In this document: piece after piece, positions 35,129-48,785 of the stretch
Position numbering within the stretch: the stretch's first letter is position 1
Layout of the letters: every line of letters begins with the position of its first letter
Assembly: GCA_020205615.1 (NCBI GenBank)
Contig: CM035160.1
Location: 6,364,437-6,428,436, forward strand
From: Panax quinquefolius
Taxonomy: Eukaryota > Streptophyta > Magnoliopsida > Apiales > Araliaceae
Reading direction: 5' to 3'
Length of the DNA stretch: 64,000 bases
Program-made: the position numbers and the translations under genes
Notes under the pieces: model-generated
Told to the model about the DNA's origin: nothing
Seen by the model: only the letters and a program-made list of their open reading frames with translations
The model's database searches: none

Positions 35129-36730
35129 ATAAGGAATAAAAAATAACAATAACAACAACAACAATGTATTTACATACTCACATTAAGTAATTAATAGAGA
35201 TCGAGGCATTTATCCGATCAAGATATATACATCTCACACGTATCTATTACTATCATGATTAGTATGCAAAAGAAAATGGTGGTTAGCATAAAGTTAATTT
35301 TAGTCAATTGACTAATATAGTTAATAAACAGCGCAGGTTGGAATGTGATCTCTCTCTCCTGCGTGTAGATGTGACGGCTAATCGATTAACTTACTTTCTG
35401 AGGATCTAAGGAAAAGATCTTTCTCTGTCTCTCTCTCACACACACATACTATACACACTGTCCAACTTAATTCTAAAATGATATATTTTGATTAATTTTC
35501 TCATAATTCATAACAAAAGCCAGACAAAATTTCAATTTATAGCAAAATTTATTTTAAAAGCAAACGTATCTGGCCCAAGTTATCAATCCGGTTAAGTTAA
35601 GCAACAGGCATACATAATCACCACCTTTGTTGAAAAAAATATATGAGTTTTTAGTTGATTTGATTAGTAAGACTTGTTTGTTTAAGACTAAGGCATACCT
35701 TTTATTTTTATTTAATATGAAGGTTGAAGATTAATTTATTTAAAAATTATGTTTAAATGTATTTAACCTAATTTTAATATGAATGAAATGTTAATTAAAC
35801 GAAAAATCCTTCATTTATGGTTGAAGGAGGGGGGGGTTAAAGAGAAGATTTTGTGCACTAACTAAATTAAAATTGGACGTCTATCAAATAAAAAATGAAA
35901 AGAAATAGAAGAAAAGATATAGAGATTCCTACCTCACATTCACATCATCTCTATATCTTCTTAACTGATTATTTTCTACTTAATTTTTGATGGGTAAGCT
36001 TACCATGAAATTAATTTCATAATAAGTCGGTCAATTAATCAATACAGTGTTGACAAGACAAACAGATAGAGATTACATGTCACCGGTCAACTGATCAAAA
36101 TTAACTTTATACTAATCAATCACTCATTTTTTATTTTGATTTGATATATCAAATCAAAAATGTAAGAGTAGGACCAACAAGTATTGGGCCTGAAAGCTAC
36201 CCAACCCAACCCAACCCAAAAGTGTATACTAATGCAAGTCACAGCTATCAACAACCAACACCTTGTCGCTTCCCTACGTGGCACCTCATAATCTAATCGC
36301 TGCTAAAATTTATTCCAAGTTTCACCATCACCAAATTACTCCGAATTTTTATTTTTTTTTTATACAGAAATTAAATACATTATCAAAACTCCAAATAAAC
36401 AAGTAGTATAAATTTTCACTCATTTCTTTTTTAGAAAATAAAATTAAAAATATAAAAAGGCCATATTTATTGGGTTCATGGGTGTGAAGTGTATCCATAC
36501 CATATATGCCTCTTCTCTAGGCAGCAATCGTATGGTCCGTCACGTGGTCCTCCTCCAAACCACCGCAAACCCCCGAGCCTGCTTATCTGTCAATCCGAAC
36601 CTCACTCTGGTACTTACCACGTAGGCTTGGACAACCGTTTGGCTTCCCGAACCTATGACATAAACAAACAAAACAATAATTATTAATTTTAATCACATAA
36701 AAAAAATACAACACCTAAAAAGTCCTGATC
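35129..36730. other. Distal upstream region of the LRR gene
   Basis: AT-rich spacer. It contains an 'aacaacaacaacaatg' run near 35150, a G run near 35828 and a hairpin with a 13-bp stem at 35914-35926/35947-35959. No gene was recognised. Confidence 0.4.
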
Positions 36731-37066
36731 TTGTAAATTGCTGTTACGAAAACAGAGGAGAGAGAAAACACAACACAACAGAGTAGTAGAAGAAAGTAGT
36801 AGTAGTCATAAGAGTGTACTCATTGATCCTTCTGTCATAAGCCAAATTCAACACCATTTCTTTCATTTGAGAAAGAAAAATTGTAGAAGAAGAATCAAGA
36901 AGATCAAGAGGCCATTGCTTCCCCCCGAAGATTTCACTTTTTCTCTCCTCTGAATCTTCTTTTTCTTTCTTTCTTTTTTCTTGCATTTCCATTAAAGCTT
37001 TCGCAGTTTTCCATTTCCACTTCCCCCAATTGCCCCCTCACGGAAAAGCTTCACCATTTTCTCTCT

Positions 37067-37074
37067 ATATATAG
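37067..37074 (+). promoter_or_regulatory. Possible TATA box of the LRR gene
   Basis: TATATATAG lies 45-53 bp before the ATG in a pyrimidine-rich stretch. It would give a very short leader. An alternative is that this lies in a longer 5' UTR, since purine-rich sequence at 36750-36960 also looks like leader. Weak call. Confidence 0.35.
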
Positions 37075-37119
37075 CTCTGTTGCTCTATTTAGCTTCCATT
37101 GTAAATAGGACTGAAAAAG

Positions 37120-38310
37120 ATGGGATTTTTTCTATTTGCTCTGTTAATTTTTCTTCACCAAAGTGTATTAGTGTTTCCAATGTTGGACCCAATTGATTTT
37201 CTCTCTCTTCAAACTATTCGGAAATCTTTGGATGATATGCCCGGCTCTAATTATTTTGCCTCTTGGGATTTCACGGCCGACCCCTGTAACTTCGCCGGCG
37301 TTTATTGCGACAGCGACAAGGTGATCGCTTTAAATCTCGGTGATCCCCGAGCTGGTACGCCTGGTCTCACCGGCCGGTTAGATCCTGCTATTGGAAAGCT
37401 AACCTCTCTCGCCGAGTTCACCGTCGTTCCTGGCCGGTTAATGGGTACTCTGCCGTCATCTCTGTCTCAGTTGAAAAACCTCCGGTTCCTCGCCGTTAGT
37501 CGGAATTTCATCTCTGGGCCTATTCCGGCGACTCTGGGTCAGCTTCGGGGGTTACGAACGATGGACTTGAGCTACAATCAGCTCACGGGAAGTATTCCAT
37601 GGTCAATCGGAAGTCTACCGGCGTTGACCAACGTCATCCTCGGGCATAATCGTCTCTCCGGCTCAATCCCCCGGTTTACATCGCAGTCTCTAACGCGACT
37701 CGACCTCAAGCACAACGAGTTAACCGGTTCGCTCACGCCGGATGCGCTCCCTCCCTCCATTCAATACCTCTCATTGTCCTGGAACCAGTTGAGCGGTCCA
37801 GTGGATCGGCTCTTAGCCCGGATGAATCGGTTGAACTACTTAGACCTTAGTCTAAATCAATTCACCGGTTACATTCCGGGATGTTTGTTCACATTCCCAT
37901 TATCAAACCTCCAATTGCAGAGAAATCTGTTCAGCGGACCGGTTCAACCGGCTGATCAGGTCAGAATCCCGGCCGTTGATCTTAGCTTCAACCGGTTGTC
38001 AGGACAAATATCACCCTTATTCTCCACCGTCCAAACTCTCTACCTAAACAATAACAGGTTCATGGGTGAAGTCCCGGGCACATTCGTGGACCGGTTGCTG
38101 GATGCTAGTATACAAATACTTTACCTACAGCATAATTATCTGACCGGGATGGCGATTAATCCGACGGTTGAGATTCCTCTGAGCAGTTCATTGTGTTTGC
38201 AGTATAATTGTATGGTGCCTCCGGTTCAGACTCCTTGCCCCTTGAAAGCTGGGAAGCAAAAGACTAGGCCAACCGGGCAGTGCATTGAGTGGAAGAAAGG
38301 GGTAAATTAG
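37120..38310 (+). CDS. Secreted leucine-rich-repeat protein without kinase domain
   Basis: An intronless frame of 396 residues. Residues 1-20 are a signal peptide. Residues 22-63 are an LRRNT-2 cap with the paired cysteines C56 and C63 in DPCNFAGVYC. Residues about 68-350 hold around ten plant-type LRRs (LxxLxLxxNxLxGxIP; for example MDLSYNQLTGSIP, LDLSLNQFTGYIP, VDLSFNRLSGQI). A C-terminal cysteine cap follows (C359, C364, C373, C388). There is no transmembrane segment or kinase, so it is probably secreted to the cell wall. The length and layout match a conserved plant family of kinase-less LRR proteins whose ligand is unknown. Local GC is higher than in the flanks, as is usual for intronless plant genes. 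Confidence 0.9.
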   Translation: MGFFLFALLIFLHQSVLVFPMLDPIDFLSLQTIRKSLDDMPGSNYFASWDFTADPCNFAGVYCDSDKVIALNLGDPRAGTPGLTGRLDPAIGKLTSLAEFTVVPGRLMGTLPSSLSQLKNLRFLAVSRNFISGPIPATLGQLRGLRTMDLSYNQLTGSIPWSIGSLPALTNVILGHNRLSGSIPRFTSQSLTRLDLKHNELTGSLTPDALPPSIQYLSLSWNQLSGPVDRLLARMNRLNYLDLSLNQFTGYIPGCLFTFPLSNLQLQRNLFSGPVQPADQVRIPAVDLSFNRLSGQISPLFSTVQTLYLNNNRFMGEVPGTFVDRLLDASIQILYLQHNYLTGMAINPTVEIPLSSSLCLQYNCMVPPVQTPCPLKAGKQKTRPTGQCIEWKKGVN

Positions 38311-40108
38311 GAATTTGGATTAATTATAGGTTTATAATATTATGATGATTATAATTGTGAGAGGTGTTAAATTTATTTAATTGATTTTTGTGATAATTTT
38401 GGGTAAATGGAATAATATTGATTGTGGATAGATAGAAAAAAAACCATCAAGTGTAGCTATGAAAAATATATATAGATATATAACTTATATTGTTCTCTTG
38501 AGTGTTGACATATTATAGTAGTAATTATCTATCTAATGTGATGATGTGTGCTTAGGGGCAACTAGATGGGTTTTAACTATCATTTTACACGGAGTGGAGT
38601 GGTTAGCATGAAGTGAATAATAACCGGATACATTCCATGCACACAGTTTGAGTTGTTGGTCAGACAACTTATAATTACTGAAAGCCTTTTGTTTATTTAT
38701 TACTACTAGTAATTTGTTAAATGGATCAAGTGGTTTTTTACTTTTTGTTATGACCAAATCTGTTTTTGCTTGAAACTTGGTACATCATCACTACTAAGAA
38801 GTAAGTAGTCTTTAAAAACAACTTAACTCAAGTGCATTAAATAAGTAAAAGTAGTTTATCAGTGGAAATATGATTAGTTAATAGAGTTCCCAAACTATAA
38901 TAACCTCTTTATATCTTTATAAAAAGGAGGTAGTATTCCTTCCTGTTCATAGTTGGTAGATTAGCAAGTCAAAAGTAAGCTTTAATTCTGTTTGAGCATA
39001 ACAAAAATGTTTAAATTATGTTTTGTGTTTTCCAACTTTGAGTCTAATGTAATACCTCTAGAACATCTGCCCAACCACACTACCTTTTGGGCCTCTGCCT
39101 TGTCATGAATTCTTTTAAAATTTCTTTGATTTTGTTTGGGTTAAATATAATTAATTCTCCCTTATATTTTGGGACAAAGAGAATACTCCATACTATATGA
39201 GCATCTCTTTTCCTTATCTCCTCTTTGTGCATGTGCATGTGCATGTGCATGGCTACTTGGGTTGGGTGGGTGCAGGGAGTAGTTAGAGAAGTAGTGTACC
39301 TGCTACGCCGCTAAGCAAAAAGAAATAAATGTCTGAAAATGATTTCTTCTGTTTTGGGAATTGGCCTTCTTGGACTTGTCTACATTTGTATTTATACCGG
39401 TTTATCCTGCACAACGTGCCCATGTGTCATGTGATGATGATGGTGCTTTCTTTCACAAACATACCTAAAATTTGGTATGGTAATGCATGTGGGACATTTT
39501 ATACTTACTTTTTCCTTTTCTCTCAATCTTTCCAAATTCCAAATAAATAATTATTCATTTTTACAATATAGTTTTGCAATTGTAGATGAGATGCACCACA
39601 AATGCAACTGCATCAAAAATGTCAAAAGTCAAATAAGGCTTGACTTACTTGCTGGTCCTTGGTAATGATGAGAATATACATAGTAAGCTTCAGAGTTTTG
39701 TGGCCCAGTTGGAAAACAGAAAGGAAACTCCATTGAACTGCAAGTCAGAAAAAAGAAAAGGAAGCAGCAGTAAAAGGAGAAACAAGAAATACTACTCCAT
39801 GCAAGGCTACAAATCAAAAACAATACAGTTATGATTAAAAAGAACATAATGATGTCCATGGAATTGGAATGAGAGAAAAATAAATGAAAACTGCCACAAT
39901 TGTTTTCCAATCATAAAAAACATTCTTTTCCATGAGGGACTAATGTACAGTGTAACAGACCTGAAAATTATGCACAATCCTACCGTGGAAATGGGCATTA
40001 CATATCACATCGCACATGAAACTATACTCGATTTATTTTTATTGCTAGTGAGATATATTAACCACTGCAAAATCAATGTAGTCACATTTTCCCTCCCACT
40101 AGTAAAAT
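38311..40108. other. Intergenic region between convergent LRR and WD40 loci
   Basis: 3' flanks of both loci. A short (TGCATG)n run lies at about 39228-39250. Several short frames have no domain content. No transposon ends were seen. Confidence 0.45.
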
Positions 40109-43100
40109 CTAATTAACACATTTTAAGTTAACAACTTCAACACACGATAACAAGTCTTCTATACCTATATCCTTGTTTGAATGGACCGGAGCTTCTCCAG
40201 TCCCAGGGAATTCCCATTTGACGACATCTCCATCCCAAGCCGTCCTAACAAGCATAGGATAATAGGGGTGCCAACTACAATCTCTCACTGTTGATTTGTG
40301 GTGCTTGAGTTTTGCAACTTGGGCTCCACTCACCTAAACAGGAAGACCATCATTATGAAAGAGTTAGATACCAACAAAAAGACCCACATTATGAAAGAGT
40401 TAGATATTAACAAAAAGAATAAGCATTTAGAAATTTGTAAGCAAAATGACCCAGTGCTTATGCAGGTGTACCTCAACGGCAGTATACTAACCTTGAATAT
40501 GGCCTTTAATCCGATGGATTGGGGGAAGGGGTATGGTTTTCTTGAAAAATTAAGAATTTCTTGTATAAGGATTATCTAGTAACAGAGCATCTACGCAACG
40601 TCTTGCACTTCAGTAAGGTACAGTGGTTCATACCACACTCGGATTCCACAAAAGATTAGTAATGATTTTGAAACATACCACATCATAGATATAAACGCAA
40701 GAATCATGTGATCCCGTGTAGACGTACTTCTGGCCAGTGCTGTAAGGCGCCATTCAATAGAGAGAGAATGTTATTTTATAACAATGTTGCTGCTGTCAAA
40801 TATGGCAAGAATTATAGAAATGAAATAAAAAGATAACTGCAGCTTAGATCATAACCAACACATAAACTAACCTGCTGATAATAGATATAAAGTTGGGTTC
40901 AGAGGACAATATACAGTTGGCTATACCCCAGTAAACTGCACCCAGAGGGAGGACAAGGACCAACAAAGAAAAAGGAAGAAATGGCTGTATTGTTTTCTAG
41001 TTTTCAAAAAAATGAATGGGCTGGGCAGAGCCAAGTGTTACAGAAGGCGCAATTCTCCAAAGTTCGAACCCAAAAGGATGAGTAAAGTATAATTTGTACG
41101 CATATTAAGGAAAAGTAAAAGTAGAGGATGGCCCCACAAGATTATATAAAGTGATGAGTACTTTTATTTTTTTTATACTAATAGACTCTACTAAATGACT
41201 TGGTTACCCTTTACTTTATGTACTTTTTCTCATCCTTTTGGGGGACAAAAAAATTTGTAACTTTAGTCTCAAAAGCTAAGGGAACTCATTTTTATCGTAA
41301 AAGTTTTTTTTAAGCAACTACTTTGACCCCCTTATTTAAAGTTAGTTCTACTTTGACCCTTTAATTTCGAATGGGAACAAATTACAATCCATAATGAATT
41401 GAAAAGTTAATAAGATACACAAATCCTAAAACAAAGTGACGAGTTTTAGTGAAAGGGAGCACATGTTTATAACATACCTATAAGCTGGTGAAAAATAGCA
41501 ACCTATGAGAGTACGCAAAACTGAATGGCCTTTATACGTTGCTACTGATTGATCATTTGGGTGTTTCAAATCTCTTGCATGAGGCGGGTAGTCCATCCAT
41601 CTGTAATCCCATTCGTAATTCCTAAATCCTGGATTGCTATAACACAAGGAAAATAGTATATCAGTAGGACTCAACTAAATTACTAATGCTAATCAGTGTG
41701 AAAATCTTTTAGGTATCAACTGAATTATAGTTTTGGAAAACCAGAAAGAATCATTAGTTTACTCTGGTAAGATTGATTTGTAACTTAACCTTTTCATGGG
41801 CGTGTGCTGATTTCATCTACAACCTAATCACAAAAAAAGTCGGTTGAAAATGTAATAAAAAAGCCAGTACATATGTAGCATTCTTGCAACTAGATGGAAA
41901 ATTTCTCTCTTATATGTCCGAATGTTGAACCGATATAGCTTTGTATATGTGTGTGATTAACTAGAAATTCATGTAAGCATCACCAGCACATAGTGATTAC
42001 CACTTGTAAATATAAATGAAAGAAGTGCAAAAATCCTTTGGAAAACCTGAAATTCGACATACCAATTACCACTAGAAGACATTCTCCGGATGTCCCAAAG
42101 TTTGATGGTCTGATCTTTACCATATGAAATTAAATAACGGCCATCTCCACGGCTGTCAAGAAATGTAACACCTTCTAGATGTCCCATTAGGATCCCAGCT
42201 GGCTTTTCTTTTGCTCTAACGCAGCGCCTATCCCAAACCTGTACAGAAAAACAAGTAATCTTGCACCCTGTGCTTAAATGAGAAAAGGAAATCACACACC
42301 TTTAAACCTATAACTCCTCAGTATGGTTGTCTTTTAAGGTTATAAAGCTTCACAGTAGAAATACAAAGACTACGACCTAACATGATAACTACTTTAATGC
42401 AATTAGAGTGGGTTAAGAGCTCCAATTTCTTGGGGGAAATGTTACTTATCTAGCATATCGGACTAGAAAAAGTATAATAATAATGTTCATGAGCAGTAAA
42501 TCGTGGTGAGGAAAGCAAGAAATGGGCAAATGATTTTTATGAAGCACTTTGTTTTTGTTTTTTTTGGGGACAAGTTTTGTGAAACAAATTTTAACTAAGT
42601 GACTATATAATTAGAATCTAGAGATGCTCCTGCTATCTCGCCAACAGATTATTGAGCCAGGCAGCAAGGAAAAGATGTTCTTGTATTACCAGGATCATAC
42701 TTTTACATTGATCTTTTGTAAGGTGAAATTTTTGAATACATATAATCCATCATTCACAGCTAAAGTACCTCACATATAAGTTAGAAGTAAGGTTTTTACC
42801 TTGCAGAGATTATCATCACTCCCAGAATATATAAGATTCCCGCTTTCATCGGCAAAAGATAATCGGACTGTATTAATAAACAAATTTGTTTTGATGAAGT
42901 GATGACTTTCTGGCAACTGCAATTATGAAAAAGAAACAACAGATCTATTATAGCTTTACAGAAAGCATGGTTATCTAAGGAGAACATTGAATTTCCTTCA
43001 AGAAGCAGATGGAGTTTACATGACCAGGAGCACGATCCATTGAACTTGAATGCACATAATCCCATCGCATAAGCAGGCAAGTTAAATTTCTGTGTTGGCA

Positions 43101-45405
43101 ATTATCAAGTACAACATATATGTGTTTTATCATTTACGATTTAGCTAATGAAGTGCAAGGAAATCTTTTTGCCCAAGGAAACAAAAAGAACTAACTCAAC
43201 TGAGCCTCTACAACAATCAAGCAATAAAATATTTTTTTTATCAACCTCCTTGAGAAGATGTGAAAATGAAATATTTAACAGTTCTGCATGTACATGTTCC
43301 CAGCTAACAAACAGCACATTATCACCTTATCTGTTTTTGTTCTCTAAGATACAATCACTTGACTAACATGTAAAATGTCTAATGTGCCTAATTGTAATGG
43401 GCTGTTTGATTTGGGGGGAATGGAATGAGCATTCCAAAAGGAATGTTTATTCCATTAGGATGGGTAAAGATTGATCATTCCATTCCAATCGACAAACTTT
43501 CAAAAAAAAACCTCGATTGATCAAAATCATGTAACTTCTCGTTCTGACCAAACATAGGAATAGGAATGCCCATTCCATTCCATTCACATTCCCATTCCAA
43601 TGTTGTAACCAAACAGCCCATAATGGTTTCCCCCCCCCCCCCAAAAAAAAAAAAAAAAAAAAAAAACTAGCTTCTTTTTCTTACCCAAAAACTAGCTTCT
43701 TGAGGGTTCTGCATGTCATTTATTAGCCCATGCTTCATGACCAACCTGCTCACAGGGTTTATAAAACAAACACAATTCCCAAGCTAAGCTTTTTCTCAAC
43801 AGAAAGTTGTATTCAGACACATTAATTAAGGGTTTCAATTGAAATTCCTCATGAGTTGATTTCCAACCAAGAATTAATGGTCTTTTGAACCTAGAGCTGG
43901 TACCTTTGGACATTATAGCGGACCATAATCACTCCCAAACTGAAAAGTCATGATCATGAATGAGAGATCCAAATGGAAATAACACGACAACAGGGTATAT
44001 TGGTAACACAACAGGAAAGCATCAAACAATTAGATAATTTATATCAATATTCTTGTGATTGTATCTCTTCGGGTTATCAGCTTCCGAAAGAGAACTTATT
44101 GCTTCAAAACAACCACACACTGAAGAATTAATTCCATATAGTAAAACATAACACAAAAATTCATGAAATATGGTACATACCGTAATATTTGCATGAGGCT
44201 CTGTTGCAGCAGGTCCAACACTAACAATATGGTCAATGGGGGACATAGTAGCATAAACTTGCAAGAGAAATGTCCACAATGAAGTAGAATGGGATTCCTT
44301 AATACAAATGTTATTGAACTTCAAGCTTTGACAAATCAAGAACTCAAGCCAACAAGGCCTAAATTTACTCTTGAATGGTCAGGCAAGGAATTAATAAGAA
44401 GATTAAATTAAACAAAGGAAGAACACTTTGTACCAACTGACGAAAAATGTAGCGGAAAGAAGACATATGAAGTTTCTGGTAGCTTGCAATTAGATGGCTT
44501 GATCCTATTTCATATAAAATAGTATGATAATAAATTAATAAGATTAAAGATGTCAGGTGTACCAAGTCTAAAAGGATATAAATATTTCATTCCTGGAGAA
44601 ATAGGAGTGTAGCTTCTAAGCAATATAATTGCTCAATTAATATATATTTAAGGTCAACTTCAATACAATATTGTTAGTGACAAAGGGATCAATCTAATCA
44701 AGCTCTCAAAACTCAACTTCAATCAGCTCGTTAAAAAATATCGTCATGCTAATATAGTGAAATGATTTGCGCTTGACTCGTTTAGCTTTGGTTTTTCAAA
44801 ACATTAAAAAAGAATGAAAATACTTGAGCTGAACTACTAAAGGTGCACTAAAGACTAGTTAGAAAGATAACTAAGACAAACTTCAGCTTAATATCGGAGT
44901 TCGCTATACCAACAAGTTGAGCTTGAGCAAGCCACCATTTGACTCAACTCAAATCATTTACAACCTATTACGTCAGAGCTTAGCTTTGAGACAACATATC
45001 ATTAACAGTTTTCAATGAGTTAGGAAACTGCAAGCGAATCATAAATAAAGCACACCCAGTTAATAGATACCATCATAAAAAATCATATGGAAGTTCTTTC
45101 AAGTAACCAACCACCTTGCAAATCGTACATTTGATTGAAGAGTAAAGTAAATGCAAGATATTAGGTTAAAACAATATTAATATATTTGTACTTATGTATG
45201 TGTATGCGTACAAGAAAATAGTAGATGATCAAATTAAGCAAGCAACATCACATGCGTATTCGATCAGTTTACATAAAAGGCAGGTTTGATAGCTTACAAG
45301 ATGTCGTTGATCTGGTGAAAGAGATGCATCTGTAACTGTCCATACAAGCTGTTGGCAAGAATGTTCTTGTAAACTTTCCAACCTCTTTTACAACCCAAAC
45401 GAATT
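40109..45405 (-). pseudogene. LEC14B-like: 5'-truncated and damaged WD40 gene, LEC14B family
   Basis: Exons on the minus strand run from about 45298-45405 (GWKVYKNILANS, then WTVTDASLSPDQR), 44181-44258 (YATMSPIDHIV then PHANIT), 42800-42916 (FADESGNLIYSGSDDNLCK), 42063-42238 (VWDRRC, GHLEGVTFLDSRGDGRYLIS, KLWDIRRM), 41478-41636 (NYEWDYRWMDYPP), 40679-40739 (STGQKYVYTGSHDSCVYIYD) to 40109-40333 (VRDCSWHPYYPML). The last five join in frame. Intact relatives are about 470 residues and act as DWD-type substrate receptors for CUL4-DDB1 ligases; the WDIR DWD motif is present. Damage seen: about 150 N-terminal residues are absent, one base is lost between NS and WTV, the acceptor before YATM reads GCAA instead of GCAG, and the exon between PHANIT and FADES is not recognisable. 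The 3' half could still be transcribed. Confidence 0.65.
43398..43620. mobile_element. PIF/Harbinger (Tourist)-like MITE inside the LEC14B-like locus
   Basis: Ends TGGGCTGTTTGATTTGGGG and, on the other strand, TGGGCTGTTTGGTTACAACA are flanked by TAA on both sides (43395-43397 and 43621-43623). Subterminal 'ggaatggaatg' motifs pair with 'cattccattcc' on the other arm. It is followed by a C run and an A run. It lies where the missing LEC14B exon would be expected. Confidence 0.8.
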
Positions 45406-47561
45406 CATTCATACCCTGTCTAAATAATATGAATGTATGAATCTTTGAGATAAGTAGACGAAGAATTTCAGAATTGAGTGATTAATTGATTATGTTAATT
45501 CAACTTCTTCCTCTTCCTGAATATTTACAGTTGTACAATATCTTCTAGTTGAAAAACAAAAATGACCGATCATTAAATACAATCTTACTAATATCTAATT
45601 TGAAACAGCTTAAATTCAACTAAAACTTATTTGCATAGCATGACATAAGAAGGCTCCAATATAAGCAAAAGTTACAGAACCAACTTATTTGCATCTGAAT
45701 TCCATATTCCTTTAAACTAATATAAAAAGATTTCATCTTTCTGACCATGAAACCTAGTCTTCATTTTTTCAATCTCATTAATCAAAAACCAAACAATTAC
45801 AGCAAGTGAAAAATAAATGCATAAATGAAAAAAGAAGCTAATAAATTTAGAGTAACTAACTAGCCAGGCTCACCATAAAAGGAAACAAATAAAGAAAAAA
45901 AGACCAAATAATCACATAAATCAACAGATACAAGATAAATCCAAATTCAAGTACACTAATCAAACAAAATAGAGACATAGCAAGAAATTCCATCGTGGGT
46001 GATGATAAATGTATATAAATTTTCCAAAAATTTCTAAGCTGAGAGTATAATCAGGAAACCCTATTTAATCTTTCAAAAACTCTGTGTTGACATGAATATT
46101 GTACACCAAAATTAAACATGAGTGTATTTAAATTTCATCATTTATATTTTGACCACATCCAATGTATGTAAAAATATAAATAGGCGAAGAACTCTCTACC
46201 CTTTCCTAGATTTAGTAGAGAGAAAATGTGAAGATGATTTTACAGGTGATTGTGAGAACTGAGAAGAGTAGGCTAGTTGAAATTACAAAAGATAAAAAAC
46301 GATGAAAAATATCAAAAGTAACGTAGCAAAAAAAAAAACTAGTTGAATAGACTCTATTTGCTTAGCTAATATTTTTCCCGTTAAACTAACGTCTTTAGAA
46401 TTTTACCTTAGTCAAAATAACTCTCAAAAGTGACAGATTTTGGATCAAAAGATGTTACGTGTCAGTTTACTAAAAGTGCAGGAGGTAAAATGTTATGTTT
46501 TAAAATATATAATACAATGTGCCAAATGGGGTAAATTTGAGGGACTCAAAGTGTATTTAACTCTTTCTTCTTCCATATCTTTGTATTACTTCAGTTCTAT
46601 AAGGTAATAAGGTTTGTTTGAAAGATATTCCAATCCTTTTTTTATATATAAATAAATAAATAACTCTTAAAACAGTTTGTAATTTTAAAAATGGAGAACT
46701 AAACCCATCAGAAAATGTTATGTCTAAATGAACCCTCGACTACTAATTTGTGTAGTACTGGGCCTGATTATATTTTGATATTGTATTGGACCAAGGATTC
46801 GTTCGACATAAAAAGATTGATAAATGCACTATTTTTGTAGTATTGGGCCGCTTACATTAGGTAGAAGTCATTTTTTAAGAGAAACTATGAACAGTTGAAC
46901 ACAAAAGTATGCGGATTTGAGCCCAGAATGCTAAGGTGAAATCTTTCTGCAATTTCCCATAAAATGACCTAACCGTTCGGGCTCAATTTAAGTTCAATTT
47001 GAAATATAAATGATTCAAATATACGTAAAATTTTAAAGTTTCATAAATCACTCAAACCTCCTTAAATTACAATTTTCTATTGATACTCGAATCATATTAG
47101 TTCAAACTGGACGGGCTCGATTAATTCGAGATCGTGCTCGACTCGGTAATTAAACGAGCTCAATCAAATTTTATTTTATAGTCGATAAATTTTATGAACA
47201 ATTCAATACTCGGTTCGACTTGTTTCATTTACACTCTTAATTGTCAATCCTCAAGCGGATGATTTTGTCAAAGGAAAAAAAAACTTAAAAATTGTTTTTT
47301 TATATTTTATTAGAAACAATGGTGCACACGATCATAAAACATAAGTAAAAACGTGTAAATAGTTATCCATATTTTCTTTCTCCTCTCATAATTAATTAAG
47401 CAATGATCCATACATTTTTTTTGGGTCTATAATACCTATCCACTCGTAGCAATAGGCAATAGGTAGGAGTGTAGGAGTAGGAAAAGAAAACAAAAGAGTG
47501 AAATTAAATACTCCTCTTGGTGTGAGGTTTGGCCACGTTAGCCTAAGTAATCAGCCATGCA
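45406..47561. other. Intergenic region; nothing recognised
   Basis: AT-rich non-coding sequence upstream of the WD40 remnant. I searched it for the missing N-terminal LEC14B exons on the minus strand and saw none. No clear repeats. Confidence 0.45.
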
Positions 47562-47853
47562 AATGTATTGGGGGGCAAAGGTGCAAAAAAACTTCTGATG
47601 TTTATACGGATGTCTCATTTTCACTTTAAACTTTTTTTTCTTTCAAAAGTGCCCTTAACGTTATAAATTTTAGGTCAATTGTGCCCCTCCCGTTAAAAAT
47701 TTTCCAACTGGACAAACGGGACTTAATGACAACCGACACGTGTCAAAAATAAATTTTTTAATTATTTTCTAACCTTCTTTTTCTCTCTCTCTCTTTCTTT
47801 TCCCTCTTTTTTCTATCTGCTTTTCTTCCTCCTCTGTTCCAAAATCACAAAAC

Positions 47854-48584
47854 TTAATTCACGAATTGCATCCAATTCTCTTTCTGATACCCTGTGGCTT
47901 CTTCACATCTCTCCCTCTCCTTCAAAATCAATAGAGGAGAGAGAAACAACCAAGTCCAGCACAGGTCATTTTGATGAGTTCTGCACCTGTGCCTCTTTCC
48001 AAAAGAGTATTGATTTAGATCAGAGAGTGGAGGGACTGCACGCATCGGAGCTGATTCTGCACACCATTTATGCATGTAGAGGTCGCATTCCTTACATTTG
48101 TAGTAAGATCCTCGCTCGGATGGGAATGGGATGGGCGCAAGGCAAGACTCGCAAGAAATTCGACTACTTTTGGAATCACCACATAATTTTAATTCGTGAA
48201 TGTGGAATTTCTGTTTAGCATTCCCTTTATCGTTGGAACCTATCGATTCAAAATCATCACCCTTCAACTGTTCGAAATCCAGGGTGACCGGGCGACCCAA
48301 AGCAGCCACATACTCAATTGCACGGCAAACCTCTGTTACCTTGGGAAAAGAAGTTGTGTCAACGATGATCTTTCCTACATCTCTATCTTCATACTTAGTC
48401 CATGACGATGAACCGCGATTTTTGTACCACCCATACATGTGCCGAGGTTTTGCGGTGTCTACAACAAGAGGGCTCTCTTTGTCGAGTTTGATAGTTCCAC
48501 CAAGCAGCATTGAGATGGGCACGACTCCATAGTGATGAGTCGATGATAACGTTGAGATCCAAGCCCAGTTGCTTTGAGGCAATT
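47854..48584 (-). pseudogene. DC1 zinc-finger exon captured in the Pack-MULE
   Basis: An open frame follows an intron-like acceptor (TTCTGTTTGTAG then AATTGCC) at about 48584 and runs to a stop at 47854. The first 110 residues or so (from LPQSNWAWIST) belong to no family I recognise. After them comes a complete DC1 finger: FHIHELKL, ISCESCLAPI, YYKCKECDLYMHKWCAE, with all zinc-binding His and Cys present. DC1 proteins are a large plant-specific Cys/His-rich family linked to stress responses. There is no credible upstream start codon or promoter, so it is probably a captured exon rather than a full gene. The open frame shows that capture is recent or the frame is under constraint. Confidence 0.65.
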
Positions 48585-48785
48585 CTACAAACAGAATGAA
48601 ATAATGACTCACTATTATTCTCATTACTAGAGCTTACATCACTAGTGCTGATTACCAGGCATTTGAAAACTAGCCATAGACGAGGCCAGGTTCCTCTTTT
48701 TTTTGTCTTGGCCGACCCTTCATGGCTATGATCATCCGCTCCTTCACCGTTTCTCCTATTTTCATTTTTTTACTTAATTTGTTGT

